Origin: VRUE01 sp035557635
GTDB taxonomy: Bacteria; Actinomycetota; Thermoleophilia; Solirubrobacterales; 70-9
Direction of reading: 5' to 3'
Assembly (NCBI GenBank): GCA_035557635.1
Contig: DATMDR010000002.1
Span: 1-13,596, forward strand
DNA length: 13,596 bases
The translations under genes were made by a program, and so were the position numbers. This document shows, piece by piece, positions 7,457 to 13,596 of this stretch. Below the pieces are notes generated by a model. It was not told the origin of the DNA. It searched no databases and saw only the letters and a list, made by a program, of their open reading frames with translations. Every line of letters starts with the position of its first letter. Position 1 is the first letter of the stretch.

Positions 7457-8845
7457 GCCCACAGCGGCTGGGCTGGCCAGGGCCTCCGCAGCCGCTCGCT
7501 CGCCGGCCTGCAGCGCGCCCTCCATGTAGCCGCTCCAGACGGTGGCGGTCTCGGTCCCCGCCCAGTGGATGCGGCCGACCGGCTGCCGCAGCGCCGGACC
7601 GCACTCGGTCCAGCCACCGGGGCCGAAGTTGGAGGTCGGGCCGCCGCCCGACCACTCCTCCGCCGACCACTCCTGCTCGGCGTAGTCGAGCGGACGCTCG
7701 GCACGGGGGCCGTAGAGGCGGGCGAAGCAGGCCAGGACGGCGGCGCGGCGCCCTGCCTCGTCCATCCCAGCCATCTCGTCGGCATCGGGACCGCCGACGA
7801 ACCCCAGCAGGACACCCGCCGAGCCGTCGCGGGGCGAGCTGTCGAAGGTAAGGGTCACCGGTCCGGCGTCGGTCACCGCCTCACCGCTGAAGCCATCGGC
7901 GCGCCAGAACGGCTCCTCGTAGAGCGCCATGCACTTGTTCAGCCGGCCGGGACGGAAACGGCGAGCGAGCTCCGTGCGCCGCGCCGGCAGCGACGGGTCG
8001 AAATCGATCCTGGCGGCGAGCGCCGCCGGCAGGGCGAGGATCGCGCGGCCCGCCTCCACATCGAGGCCGTCGGCGCCGATCCGCACGCCACCGCCGCCAT
8101 GCTCGATGCGGCGCACCGGAGCGCCGAGGCGGACCCGGTCGCCGAGCGACTCGGCGAGGCCGATCGCCAGCAGCTGGGCACCGCCGTCGAGGCGGTCCTG
8201 CTGGGCCCCGCCCTCGGTGTCGATCAGCTTGTCGAAGCCGCCGGCCGAGTTGACGTAGAAGAGGACGTGGAGCATCGAGAGCTCCTCGGGGCCGGTGCCC
8301 CAGATCGTGCGGCCGGCGAGCCCGAGCAGCTTGCGGGCGATCTCCGTCCTCGTGTTCTGCTCGATCCAGCCGGCGAGCGTCTGGCCGTCGAGCTCGGCGG
8401 CCTGCTCGGCAGCCCACGGCGCCGCCGCTTCGACCGCCGCTGCCAGCCGGTCGAAGCGGCGGCGGGCGATGAAGACGTCCCAGAGCGCGCGCGGGCCGAG
8501 GCGCGGGATCGTTCCCCGGTAGCGCCGTCGCACTCCGCCGACGTCGAGCAGGTTCCTGCCGGCGCCGTGCTGGGGGAACGTTTCGACCCCCAGCTCACCG
8601 GCGAGCCGTTGCACCCGCTCGTGGTCGTCGCCGACCCACTGCCCACCGACGTCGACCGTCACGCCCTCACCGAGCGTCGCGTTGAGCAGCCGCCCGCCGA
8701 CCCGCTCGCGCGCCTCGAGCACCACCACTTCGCGGCCCGAATCTGCAATCGCTCGCGCCGCAGCCAACCCCGACAACCCGGCACCGACCACGACGACGTC
8801 GGCGCTCAGCTGGGTAGCAGCGCCTCCCCTCGACCCCTCATCCAT
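7454..8845 (-). CDS. Flavin-containing monoamine oxidase family protein
   Basis: A 463-residue FAD-dependent amine oxidase expected to oxidise an amine to imine with release of H2O2. The N-terminal dinucleotide-binding motif is VVVVGAGLSGLAAA (17-30), followed by VVLEARERVGGRL (41-53) and GGQWVG (67-72), which contact FAD in this family. LNKCMALYEEPFW (302-314) carries Lys304, the lysine conserved near the flavin N5. The C-terminal FAD segment is RIHWAGTETATVWSGYMEGA (425-444). The cysteine that covalently binds FAD in mitochondrial MAO is not evident, so the cofactor is probably non-covalent. There is no signal peptide, so it acts in the cytoplasm. The ATG at 8845 overlaps the last codons of the oxidoreductase gene by 8 bp (ATGGATGA), which indicates a coupled operon. 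Substrate is unknown; polyamines, aromatic amines or amino acids are all possible. Confidence 0.92.
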   Translation of the reverse strand: MDEGSRGGAATQLSADVVVVGAGLSGLAAARAIADSGREVVVLEARERVGGRLLNATLGEGVTVDVGGQWVGDDHERVQRLAGELGVETFPQHGAGRNLLDVGGVRRRYRGTIPRLGPRALWDVFIARRRFDRLAAAVEAAAPWAAEQAAELDGQTLAGWIEQNTRTEIARKLLGLAGRTIWGTGPEELSMLHVLFYVNSAGGFDKLIDTEGGAQQDRLDGGAQLLAIGLAESLGDRVRLGAPVRRIEHGGGGVRIGADGLDVEAGRAILALPAALAARIDFDPSLPARRTELARRFRPGRLNKCMALYEEPFWRADGFSGEAVTDAGPVTLTFDSSPRDGSAGVLLGFVGGPDADEMAGMDEAGRRAAVLACFARLYGPRAERPLDYAEQEWSAEEWSGGGPTSNFGPGGWTECGPALRQPVGRIHWAGTETATVWSGYMEGALQAGERAAAEALASPAAVG

Positions 8846-9695
8846 CCCTCCACTCTCCCACCGCGTCGGCGAGCAGATCGACCTGCTCGGGATCGCTCGA
8901 GGAAGGGAAGAGGATCAGCTCGCCGCAACCGGCGTCCTCGAAGCCGGAGAGGTACTTACGCACGGCTTCGCCGTCCTGGGCGGCGGTGGAGGCGAGGTAG
9001 TCGGCGGCATCCGGGCCGAGCCAGTTGTAGTAGTCGTGGGCGTAGGCCCTGGCGCTCTCCGCGGCCCGCTCGCCCAGCGAGAAGTAGGTGAGGCCCATCG
9101 CGCGCGGCTCGCCCTCACGGCCGGCCTCCGCCCAGGCGGCCTTCAGCCTCTCGACCAGGCCGGGGTACTCGCTCGGAGGAGCGCCGCCCGCGATCCAGCC
9201 CTCGCCGAAGCGAGCGGCGCGAGCGAAGGAGGCGTCGGCGTGCCCGCCGACGACGAGGCGAGGCGCGCCAGCCGTCGAGGGGCCGACCTCGTCGCCGGAC
9301 CAGATCTCCTCGATCTTCTCCAGCATCTGGTCGAGACGGCGACCGCGACCGTGCATGTCGACGCCGCTCAACTCGTAGTCGTCGTCGCGCGCGCCGAGGC
9401 CGATGCCAAGAGTGAGGCGGCCGCCGGAGAAGGCGTGCACGCTCAGCGCCTGCTTGGCGAGCGCGGCGGCGTTCTCGCGCAGTGGGGCGAGCAGGACCGC
9501 AGTGGTGAGGCCGATCCTCTCGGTGACCGCTGCGGCGGCGGCGAGCGCCGTCAGCGGCTCGTAGTTCGAGAAGACGACGCGATCGATCGTGCCGAGAGTG
9601 GTGAAGCCCCGCGCCTCCGCCCGGCGCGCCCACTCGACCAGTTGCTCGCCAGTGGTGCCCGTTACGGCATTGGGCAATCCAATTCCGACCTCCAT
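8838..9695 (-). CDS. LLM-class F420-dependent oxidoreductase (luciferase-like)
   Basis: A 285-residue TIM-barrel oxidoreductase of the bacterial-luciferase superfamily, which uses F420 or flavin. It begins MEVGIGLPNAV, a typical first strand, and has IGLTTAVLLAPLRENAAALA (61-80) and SGGRLTLGIGLGARDDDYE (90-108), the hallmark segment around the cofactor-phosphate site; LVVGGHADASFARAARFGEGW (147-167) is also characteristic. The frame is open 118 codons further upstream, but I place the start at the ATG at 9695. It is preceded by GGGAGG at 5 nt, it matches the family N-terminus, and the upstream extension would run through the divergent cupin gene. Its stop overlaps the amine oxidase start by 8 bp. 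F420 use rather than FMN is inferred from family resemblance; substrate is unknown. Confidence 0.92.
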   Translation of the reverse strand: MEVGIGLPNAVTGTTGEQLVEWARRAEARGFTTLGTIDRVVFSNYEPLTALAAAAAVTERIGLTTAVLLAPLRENAAALAKQALSVHAFSGGRLTLGIGLGARDDDYELSGVDMHGRGRRLDQMLEKIEEIWSGDEVGPSTAGAPRLVVGGHADASFARAARFGEGWIAGGAPPSEYPGLVERLKAAWAEAGREGEPRAMGLTYFSLGERAAESARAYAHDYYNWLGPDAADYLASTAAQDGEAVRKYLSGFEDAGCGELILFPSSSDPEQVDLLADAVGEWRDG

Positions 9696-9700
9696 GCATA

Positions 9701-9706
9701 CCTCCC
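9701..9706 (-). promoter_or_regulatory. Ribosome-binding site fixing the LLM oxidoreductase start
   Basis: GGGAGG on the minus strand lies 5 nt before the ATG at 9695. It decides between this start and the 118-codon longer open frame. An ATG at 9699 is in another frame and lies too close to the Shine-Dalgarno sequence. Confidence 0.8.
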
Positions 9707-9743
9707 GCTCGTTTCCGCTCAGCATCATCGCAATGCCTGGTCT

Positions 9744-9762
9744 CACTTTGATATTCAAAGTG
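9744..9762. promoter_or_regulatory. Perfect 19-bp palindrome in the divergent promoter, candidate operator
   Basis: CACTTTGATATTCAAAGTG has perfect 8-bp arms (CACTTTGA/TCAAAGTG) around TAT. It is an AT-rich island in a GC-rich region, between the divergent LLM oxidoreductase (start 9695) and cupin (start 9804). It ends 4 bp upstream of the likely cupin -10 box, so a bound protein would cover the -35 region. The form suits a dimeric helix-turn-helix regulator; none is encoded in the window. Confidence 0.7.
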
Positions 9763-9765
9763 TCA

Positions 9766-9771
9766 TATGAT
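9766..9771 (+). promoter_or_regulatory. Candidate -10 box for the cupin gene
   Basis: TATGAT differs from the -10 consensus at one base and is the best match in the 108-bp divergent region. It partly overlaps an 8-bp palindrome TCATATGA (9763-9770). Transcription from about 9778 would give a leader of about 26 nt containing the GGGAGGA ribosome-binding site. No clear -35 hexamer is seen; that position is covered by the 19-bp palindrome. Confidence 0.5.
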
Positions 9772-9803
9772 CGAACGGTCCACATCGCAACGGGAGGAAC
9801 CCC

Positions 9804-10196
9804 ATGAGCACCCACACCGTGAAGAAGATCGATGAGATGGAAGCCGTCTACCTCGGCGCCTTCAAGCGCGCCCGCGCCGAGCTCGGCATCGAGTCGTTCG
9901 GCATGTCGATCATCGACCTGCCGCCCAACTTCGAGAACTACCCCGAGCACGACCACGCGCAAGACGGCCAGGAGGAGGTCTTCGTGGCGCTGCGCGGGGG
10001 CGGCGAGATCGAGATCGCCGGCGAGCGCTTCCCGCTCGACCCCGACCACATCGCCCGCGTCGCCTCCGGCACCATGCGCAAGGTCTGGCCGGGGCCGGAC
10101 GGCATCCGGCTCCTCGCCCTGGGAGGCGTTCCCGGCGGGGAATACGTGGCGCCCGACAACTCGAAGCTGGGCGAGCCGGACCCGATGGCGAGCTAG
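9804..10196 (+). CDS. Cupin-domain protein
   Basis: A 130-residue small beta-barrel protein with a single cupin domain. Cupin motif 1 is visible as YPEHDHAQDGQEEVFVALRG (46-65), with His49, His51 and Glu57 or Glu58 as likely metal ligands. The second motif region PLDPDHIARVASGTMRKV (77-94) has His82, although the canonical motif 2 spacing is not exact. A helical N-terminal segment of about 30 residues (KKIDEMEAVYLGAFKRARAE) precedes the barrel. The ATG at 9804 has a strong Shine-Dalgarno sequence, GGGAGGA, about 5 nt upstream. The gene is divergent from the oxidoreductase/amine oxidase pair, sharing a palindromic promoter region, and is followed 9 bp later by the bactofilin-like gene. Role unknown: a small-molecule dioxygenase, isomerase or binding protein are all possible. 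Confidence 0.88.
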   Translation: MSTHTVKKIDEMEAVYLGAFKRARAELGIESFGMSIIDLPPNFENYPEHDHAQDGQEEVFVALRGGGEIEIAGERFPLDPDHIARVASGTMRKVWPGPDGIRLLALGGVPGGEYVAPDNSKLGEPDPMAS

Positions 10197-10199
10197 GCT
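10194..10199 (+). promoter_or_regulatory. Candidate -10 box overlapping the cupin stop codon
   Basis: TAGGCT begins with the TAG stop of the cupin gene and is followed by exactly 6 nt (GACTAG) and the ATG of the bactofilin-like gene. The last T is at -7, as for the P450 and recD2 boxes. The downstream gene has no Shine-Dalgarno sequence, so leaderless initiation is plausible alongside read-through from the cupin promoter. Confidence 0.5.
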
Positions 10200-10205
10200 G
10201 ACTAG

Positions 10206-11096
10206 ATGCGCCGCGCTCTGGTCCTCCTCGTAGCGTCGCTAGCGTTGCTCGCCGCCGCTGCCCCTGGCGCCGCTGCTCAGTCCGGAGGCGACGCCGAGGA
10301 GGCGACGGTCGTCATCAACGGCGACGTCACGGTCGAGCGAGGCGAGACGGTCGAGGGCGTCTTTATCGTCAACGGCGACGCCCGCATCGCGGGCAGGGTC
10401 GACGGCGACGTCGTGCTCGCGGCCGGCGACGCGCTCGTCTCCGGCCGCATCGACGGCAACCTGGTGACGATCGGGGGGCAGGCGCGCCTGCTGCCGACCG
10501 CCAGCGTCAGCGGCGACCTGGTCTATGGCGACGAGCGGCCGCAGGTGGCGCCCACGGCGACCGTCGGCGGCTCGATCGAAAAGGAGGACTGGGCCGACTC
10601 GATCGGCCTCTTCCCCTTCATCGGCGCCTTCGTCTTCTGGCTGGCGATGAGCATCTCGGCGGCGGTGCTCGGCATCCTCCTCCTGCTGATCGCCCCTCGC
10701 GCCGCCGACGCCGTCTTCGCGCAGGCACGCGAGCGGATCGGCCCGACGATCGCGATCGGGATCGCGATCCTCATCGTCCTGCCGCTCGCCGCCCTCCTTG
10801 CTGCGATCACCCTCGTCGGCCTGCCGCTGGGGATCGGCATCGGCCTGGCGTTGCTACCGCTGGCGGCGATCGCCTACGTGACCTCCGCCTGGGCGCTCGG
10901 CCGGGCGATCGTCAAGCCGCCGCGCGGGCAGATCCTCGCCTTCCTCGCCGGGCTTGCGATCCTGCGTGCCCTCGCCCTCGTGCCGATCCTTGGCGTGCTC
11001 GTCTGGCTCGCCGCGGTGGTGGTCGGGCTGGGGCTGATCGGCGGCGCTATCGGGGCGGCGAGGAAGCCGGCCGAGGCTCATACCCCCGGCAGCTGA
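10206..11096 (+). CDS. Exported bactofilin-like repeat protein with C-terminal membrane domain
   Basis: A 296-residue protein of unknown function. Residues 1-24 form a signal peptide (RR, a hydrophobic core, then GAAA before Gln25). About 33-125 consists of short beta repeats (INGDVTVERGETVEG, VNGDARIAGRVDGDV, VSGRIDGNLVTIGG, ASVSGDLVYG), the right-handed helical pattern of bactofilin and other polymer-forming proteins. From about 135 to 285 it is strongly hydrophobic, with several membrane segments separated by short basic or acidic loops (APRAADAVFAQARERIG, KPPRG). The repeat domain should therefore lie outside the membrane, unlike cytoplasmic bactofilins. The ATG at 10206 lacks a Shine-Dalgarno sequence but sits 6 nt after a TAGGCT box. 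The 3' end overlaps the oppositely oriented cysteine-protein gene by 50 bp. A role in envelope organisation is only a guess. Confidence 0.85.
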   Translation: MRRALVLLVASLALLAAAAPGAAAQSGGDAEEATVVINGDVTVERGETVEGVFIVNGDARIAGRVDGDVVLAAGDALVSGRIDGNLVTIGGQARLLPTASVSGDLVYGDERPQVAPTATVGGSIEKEDWADSIGLFPFIGAFVFWLAMSISAAVLGILLLLIAPRAADAVFAQARERIGPTIAIGIAILIVLPLAALLAAITLVGLPLGIGIGLALLPLAAIAYVTSAWALGRAIVKPPRGQILAFLAGLAILRALALVPILGVLVWLAAVVVGLGLIGGAIGAARKPAEAHTPGS

Positions 11097-11235
11097 GGAC
11101 CGGGACCCGCGGGTAACGGGGATAGTCGGGGTCGGTCCGCGAGCGCAGGCAGAGCGAGAAGACCGAGCCGCGCGTGTTCGGCACGAGCTGCTGGTGCCGG
11201 CAGGAATCGCAGAGGCCGCTGGCGGGAACGGTCAA
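11047..11235 (-). CDS. Small four-cysteine conserved protein (zinc-ribbon-like)
   Basis: A 62-residue protein with the pattern CDSC (Cys9, Cys12), SLC (Cys29) and SCRGYEP (Cys49), the spacing of a small metal-binding finger. The layout C-x2-C, G-S-x-F-x-L-C, D-P-x-x-P-x-Y-P and C-x-G-Y-E recalls a family of short uncharacterised bacterial proteins; I recognise the pattern from memory and cannot confirm it here. I chose the TTG at 11235: it overlaps the stop of the upstream SRPBCC-like gene as TTGA, the same junction as between the methyltransferase and FAD oxidoreductase. The last 16 codons, including Cys49 and GYEP, lie antisense to the end of the bactofilin-like gene, so both coding strands carry real sequence there. 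Function unknown; metal or nucleic-acid binding is possible from the cysteines alone. Confidence 0.8.
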   Translation of the reverse strand: MTVPASGLCDSCRHQQLVPNTRGSVFSLCLRSRTDPDYPRYPRVPVLSCRGYEPRPASSPPR

Positions 11236-11723
11236 GGCACCGCTGAGTAGCCGGGAGCGCGCCCGATCGCCTCGGCACGCCGCTTGGCGGTGCCGAGCAT
11301 GCGGCGCACGGCCAGCACGTGACCTCGTGTGCCGATCACCAGCGCCCGGTAGATACGTCCCTTTTGGCCCGGAAACTCCGCGCGGGTCTCGGCGCGGAGG
11401 CGAGTGCGGCCGTCACCGAGATCGTCGATACGAAAGGTCAGCAGGTAATCGGAGAAGCGGTGACGGCCGGCCAGCGCCAGCTCTCGCGGGCGCTCCGCAG
11501 TCTCGACGTGGAAGCCGGGAAAAGCCGAGCCGACGGCAAGCGGCCGCGGGCCCGAAGCCTCGACGTCCGCGCAGCCGAGCAGCCGAGCAGCCCGAGATCC
11601 TCCCCCCGAGCCGGTCGAGCGCTCGGCGACGCGAAGCACCGCCTCCCAGGTGGCATCTGCGCCCGCTTCCACCTCGATCGAGTGCTCGTCGACGTACGGA
11701 GGTCGGTCAGCTCGGTCGGGCAT
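11232..11723 (-). CDS. SRPBCC/START-like protein
   Basis: A 163-residue soluble protein that reads like a helix-grip (SRPBCC, polyketide-cyclase/Bet v1-like) fold. It has an N-terminal strand with VDEHSIEVEAGADATWEAV (11-29), in which 'hydrophobic ligand domain' members often show a xxxVWxxL-type helix. Mid-strands AFPGFHVETAERPRELALAG (67-86) and LTFRIDDLGDGRTRLRAETR (95-114) are followed by a long C-terminal helix (about 121-153) that ends basic. Such proteins bind small hydrophobic ligands; no catalytic residues can be assigned. The ATG at 11723 is the first plausible start; the open frame extends 32 codons upstream, but that part is low in family character and crosses the recD2 promoter. 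Shine-Dalgarno is weak, and a TAGGAT box lies 11 nt upstream. It is coupled to the downstream cysteine protein by a TTGA overlap. Confidence 0.75.
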   Translation of the reverse strand: MPDRADRPPYVDEHSIEVEAGADATWEAVLRVAERSTGSGGGSRAARLLGCADVEASGPRPLAVGSAFPGFHVETAERPRELALAGRHRFSDYLLTFRIDDLGDGRTRLRAETRAEFPGQKGRIYRALVIGTRGHVLAVRRMLGTAKRRAEAIGRAPGYSAVP

Positions 11724-11734
11724 CGGAGACTCGC

Positions 11735-11740
11735 ATCCTA
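11735..11740 (-). promoter_or_regulatory. Candidate -10 box for the SRPBCC-like gene
   Basis: TAGGAT on the minus strand, identical to the box ahead of the P450, ends 11 nt before the ATG at 11723. Transcription would start about 4-5 nt before the start codon, leaving essentially no room for a Shine-Dalgarno sequence. It lies in the 77-bp divergent region shared with recD2. Confidence 0.4.
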
Positions 11741-11788
11741 TGGCCCGGAAAGTGCGAACAAAGCGACGGTGAGCGCCGCGCGGGCGGC

Positions 11789-11794
11789 TAGCTT
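11789..11794 (+). promoter_or_regulatory. Candidate -10 box for leaderless recD2 transcript
   Basis: TAGCTT is followed by exactly 6 nt (TGAACG) and then the ATG at 11801, placing the last T at -7. An in-frame TGA at 11795-11797 shows that no earlier start is possible, and there is no Shine-Dalgarno sequence. No convincing -35 hexamer was seen. Confidence 0.5.
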
Positions 11795-11800
11795 TGAACG

Positions 11801-13596
11801 ATGGAGGGCGTAGCCACACTGTTCGATGCCGACGCGGCCGCCTTCACCGGCACGGTCGAGGTGCTGGGCGTGATCTTCAGCGCCGAGGACGACGGCTACG
11901 CGGTGCTGGAGGTGGAGGAGGTGGAGTCAGGCGAGCAGTTCGCCCTGGTCGGCCCGGTCGCCCATCTGGGCGCCGGCGACCGGGCCGAAGTGAGCGGCGA
12001 CTGGCAGACGCACACGAAGTACGGCCGGCAGCTCAAGGCGCAGGGAGCGCTGCCGCTCGATCCCGCCGATCGCGAGGGCCGCGTCGCCTACCTGACCTCG
12101 CTGCGCCACATCGGCCCCAGCCGCGCCGAGCGACTCGTCGACGAGCACGGCGAGGGCGTGCTCGGGGCGATCGCCGCCGATCCCGCCGGCGTCTTCGGCT
12201 CGCTGCGCGGCGTCAGCCCCGGCCAGGCGGCCGCAGCGGCCGAGTCGTGGCACGCCTCGCGGGCGATTCGCGACCTCCACGTCCAACTCGCCCCCCACGG
12301 GCTGGCTCACCTGGCCGCGCCGATCCACCGCCGCTTCGAGGAGCGCTCGATGGCGGTCCTGCACGAGGACCCCTACCGCCTCACCGAGGTCGAGGGCGTC
12401 GGCTTCGCCCGGGCCGACCGGATCGCCCTGGCGGGGGACGTGCCGCCGGAGTCGCCGCGGCGGGCCGAGGCGGCAGCGGTCTTCGCAATCGCAGAGGCTG
12501 AGCAGGAAGGTCACGCGTTCCTGCCGGTCGACGAGCTCACCCGCCGCACCTCAAAGCTGATCGGCCTGGCGGCCGATCCCGACGTGCTGGTCGGCGCCCC
12601 GGGCCTGATGCTCGACGAGGGGCGCGCCTATCGCGAGCGCACCCACGCCTCCGAGCTGGCGGTCGCCGCGACACTCGCCACCCGCGCCGCGGCTCCCCCC
12701 CATCTCGACCACGATCCCGGCGAGTCGCCCCCGGCAGACGGAGAGCACGCCCACGGCCTGACCGAGGAGCAGTGGGCGGCGGTCGCGGGGGCCTTCGCCT
12801 CGCGCATCTCGGTGCTCACCGGAGGGCCGGGCGTCGGCAAGACCGTCTGCACGCGGGCGATCGTCGCCGAGGCCGACGCCGCCGACGCGAGGATCGCCCT
12901 CTGCGCACCGACCGGTCGCGCCGCGCGCCGCCTCGAGGAAGCGACCGGGCACGAGGCGCAGACGATCCACCGCATGCTCGAGTGGATGCCCGGCCGCGAG
13001 CCGGCCTTCCGCCCCGGGCATCCGCTGCCGGTCGACCTGATCGTCGTCGACGAGTCCTCGATGCTGAACCTGCGCCTGGCCGAGGTGCTGCTGGCGGGCC
13101 TCGCCGAGACCACCCACATCGTCCTCGTCGGCGATGCCGACCAGCTGCCGCCGATCGGCGCCGGCAAGCCGTTCGAGGACCTGATCGCCTCCGCGGCGGC
13201 GCCGGTGGTGCGGCTGAGCCAGATCTTCCGCCAGGCGGCGCGTTCGATGATCACCACCGCCGCCCACGAGATCAACCACGGGCGCCCGCCGCACCTGCAG
13301 CCGACGGCGGACCAGGATCACGACTTCTTCTTCATCGACCGGCCCAGCCCCGAGCGGGCCCTGGAGACGGTGGTCGAGGTCGTCGCCGAGCGGGCGCCGA
13401 AGCGCTTCGAGGTCGACCCGATCCGCGACGTCCAGGTGCTGGCGCCGATGTACAAGGGGGCGGTCGGGATCGACGCCCTCAACGAGCGCCTGCAGGCCCG
13501 CCTCAACGGCGACGGCAAGCGCGCCCTCCACGACCGCTTCCGGATCGGCGACCGCCTGATCCAGACCCGTAACTCGCACGAGCTGGGGCTGATGAA
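11801..13596 (+). CDS. recD2: RecD2-type ATP-dependent DNA helicase, N-terminal part (3' end outside window)
   Basis: 598 complete codons of a superfamily 1B 5'-3' helicase of the RecD2/TraA type, open to the window edge; family members are usually about 700-800 residues, so the C-terminal motifs are missing. The N-terminus has a small beta domain (FTGTVEVLGVIFSAEDDGYA, 15-34) and helix-hairpin-helix-like segments (IGPSRAERLVDEHG, 104-117; GVGFARADRIA, 199-209) typical of RecD2 rather than RecD. Helicase motifs follow in order: LTEEQWAAV (320-328, Q-like), Walker A GGPGVGKT (341-348), CAPTGRAARRL (368-378), DExx box VVDESSM (415-421) and LVGDADQLPPIG (442-453). FRQAARS (476-482) fits motif IV, whose FRQ is typical of RecD. 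The ATG at 11801 is the first possible start in frame. RecD2 acts in DNA repair and fork maintenance without RecBC. Confidence 0.95.
   Translation, partial: MEGVATLFDADAAAFTGTVEVLGVIFSAEDDGYAVLEVEEVESGEQFALVGPVAHLGAGDRAEVSGDWQTHTKYGRQLKAQGALPLDPADREGRVAYLTSLRHIGPSRAERLVDEHGEGVLGAIAADPAGVFGSLRGVSPGQAAAAAESWHASRAIRDLHVQLAPHGLAHLAAPIHRRFEERSMAVLHEDPYRLTEVEGVGFARADRIALAGDVPPESPRRAEAAAVFAIAEAEQEGHAFLPVDELTRRTSKLIGLAADPDVLVGAPGLMLDEGRAYRERTHASELAVAATLATRAAAPPHLDHDPGESPPADGEHAHGLTEEQWAAVAGAFASRISVLTGGPGVGKTVCTRAIVAEADAADARIALCAPTGRAARRLEEATGHEAQTIHRMLEWMPGREPAFRPGHPLPVDLIVVDESSMLNLRLAEVLLAGLAETTHIVLVGDADQLPPIGAGKPFEDLIASAAAPVVRLSQIFRQAARSMITTAAHEINHGRPPHLQPTADQDHDFFFIDRPSPERALETVVEVVAERAPKRFEVDPIRDVQVLAPMYKGAVGIDALNERLQARLNGDGKRALHDRFRIGDRLIQTRNSHELGLM

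Noticed and set aside
7565..9091. 508-codon plus-strand open frame antisense to the amine oxidase
   Set aside because: No family character, no ribosome-binding site, and entirely opposite well-supported genes. Similar frames at 3641-4831 and 5725-6915 were rejected for the same reason.
9696..10049. 118-codon N-terminal extension of the LLM oxidoreductase
   Set aside because: It would run through the divergent promoter and antisense to the cupin, while the ATG at 9695 has a strong Shine-Dalgarno sequence and the expected family N-terminus.
10748..10769. GATCGCGATC repeated with a GG between copies, looking like a hairpin or repeat
   Set aside because: It lies within the bactofilin-like coding sequence and encodes an Ile/Ala/Gly-rich membrane helix; the repeat is explained by codon use.
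11774..11787. GC-rich dyad GCCGC/GCGGC between the SRPBCC-like and recD2 genes, considered as a terminator or operator
   Set aside because: Arms of 5 bp made only of G and C arise readily at this composition, and there is no T run; the two genes diverge, so no terminator is expected.

Overview
The window is a gene-dense stretch of a GC-rich bacterial chromosome. Strong G/C third-position bias, a luciferase-like F420-type oxidoreductase, a bacterial P450, TTG/GTG starts and several apparently leaderless genes all point to an actinobacterium. A deep lineage such as Thermoleophilia/Solirubrobacterales is plausible, but that placement is inference. I see no insertion sequence, prophage, CRISPR array, tRNA or rRNA.

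Layout. (1) At the left edge, on the plus strand, is the C-terminal half of a type III glutamine synthetase (to 1117). It runs tail-to-tail into, and overlaps by 8 bp, a long minus-strand block. (2) The minus block, read from right to left, holds: a luciferase-like F420-type oxidoreductase and a flavin amine oxidase (overlapping, 9695 to 7454); a small DUF4234-like membrane protein (7415 to 6912); rlmN and a two-helix K+ channel with an RCK domain (6882 to 4870, stop codon abutting start codon); a cytochrome P450 (4810 to 3359); and a SAM methyltransferase coupled to a berberine-bridge-type FAD oxidoreductase (3289 to 1110). (3) Divergent from the oxidoreductase, on the plus strand, are a cupin (9804-10196) and an exported bactofilin-like repeat protein with a membrane domain (10206-11096). 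(4) On the minus strand is an SRPBCC-like protein coupled to a 62-residue four-cysteine protein (11723 to 11047). (5) At the right edge, on the plus strand, is a RecD2-type helicase that starts at 11801 and runs off the window.

How the genes may work together. P450, methyltransferase and FAD oxidase are adjacent and co-oriented and form a plausible oxidation/methylation set for a small molecule; no scaffold-making enzyme is present. The oxidoreductase/amine oxidase pair and the cupin share a 108-bp divergent promoter region carrying a perfect 19-bp palindrome, so one regulator may control both. RlmN, the K+ channel, glutamine synthetase and RecD2 look like housekeeping functions.

The most notable signals are regulatory. 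Several genes without a Shine-Dalgarno sequence carry a TAGNNT hexamer whose last T lies at -7 (or close to it) from the start codon, the geometry of leaderless transcription. Genes with a good Shine-Dalgarno sequence do not. Two gene pairs are joined by a TTGA stop/start overlap. Two dyad operators, ahead of the P450 and in the oxidoreductase/cupin divergon, have no regulator gene in the window. I found no clearly new multi-gene system; these sites and the small cysteine protein are the parts most worth following up.
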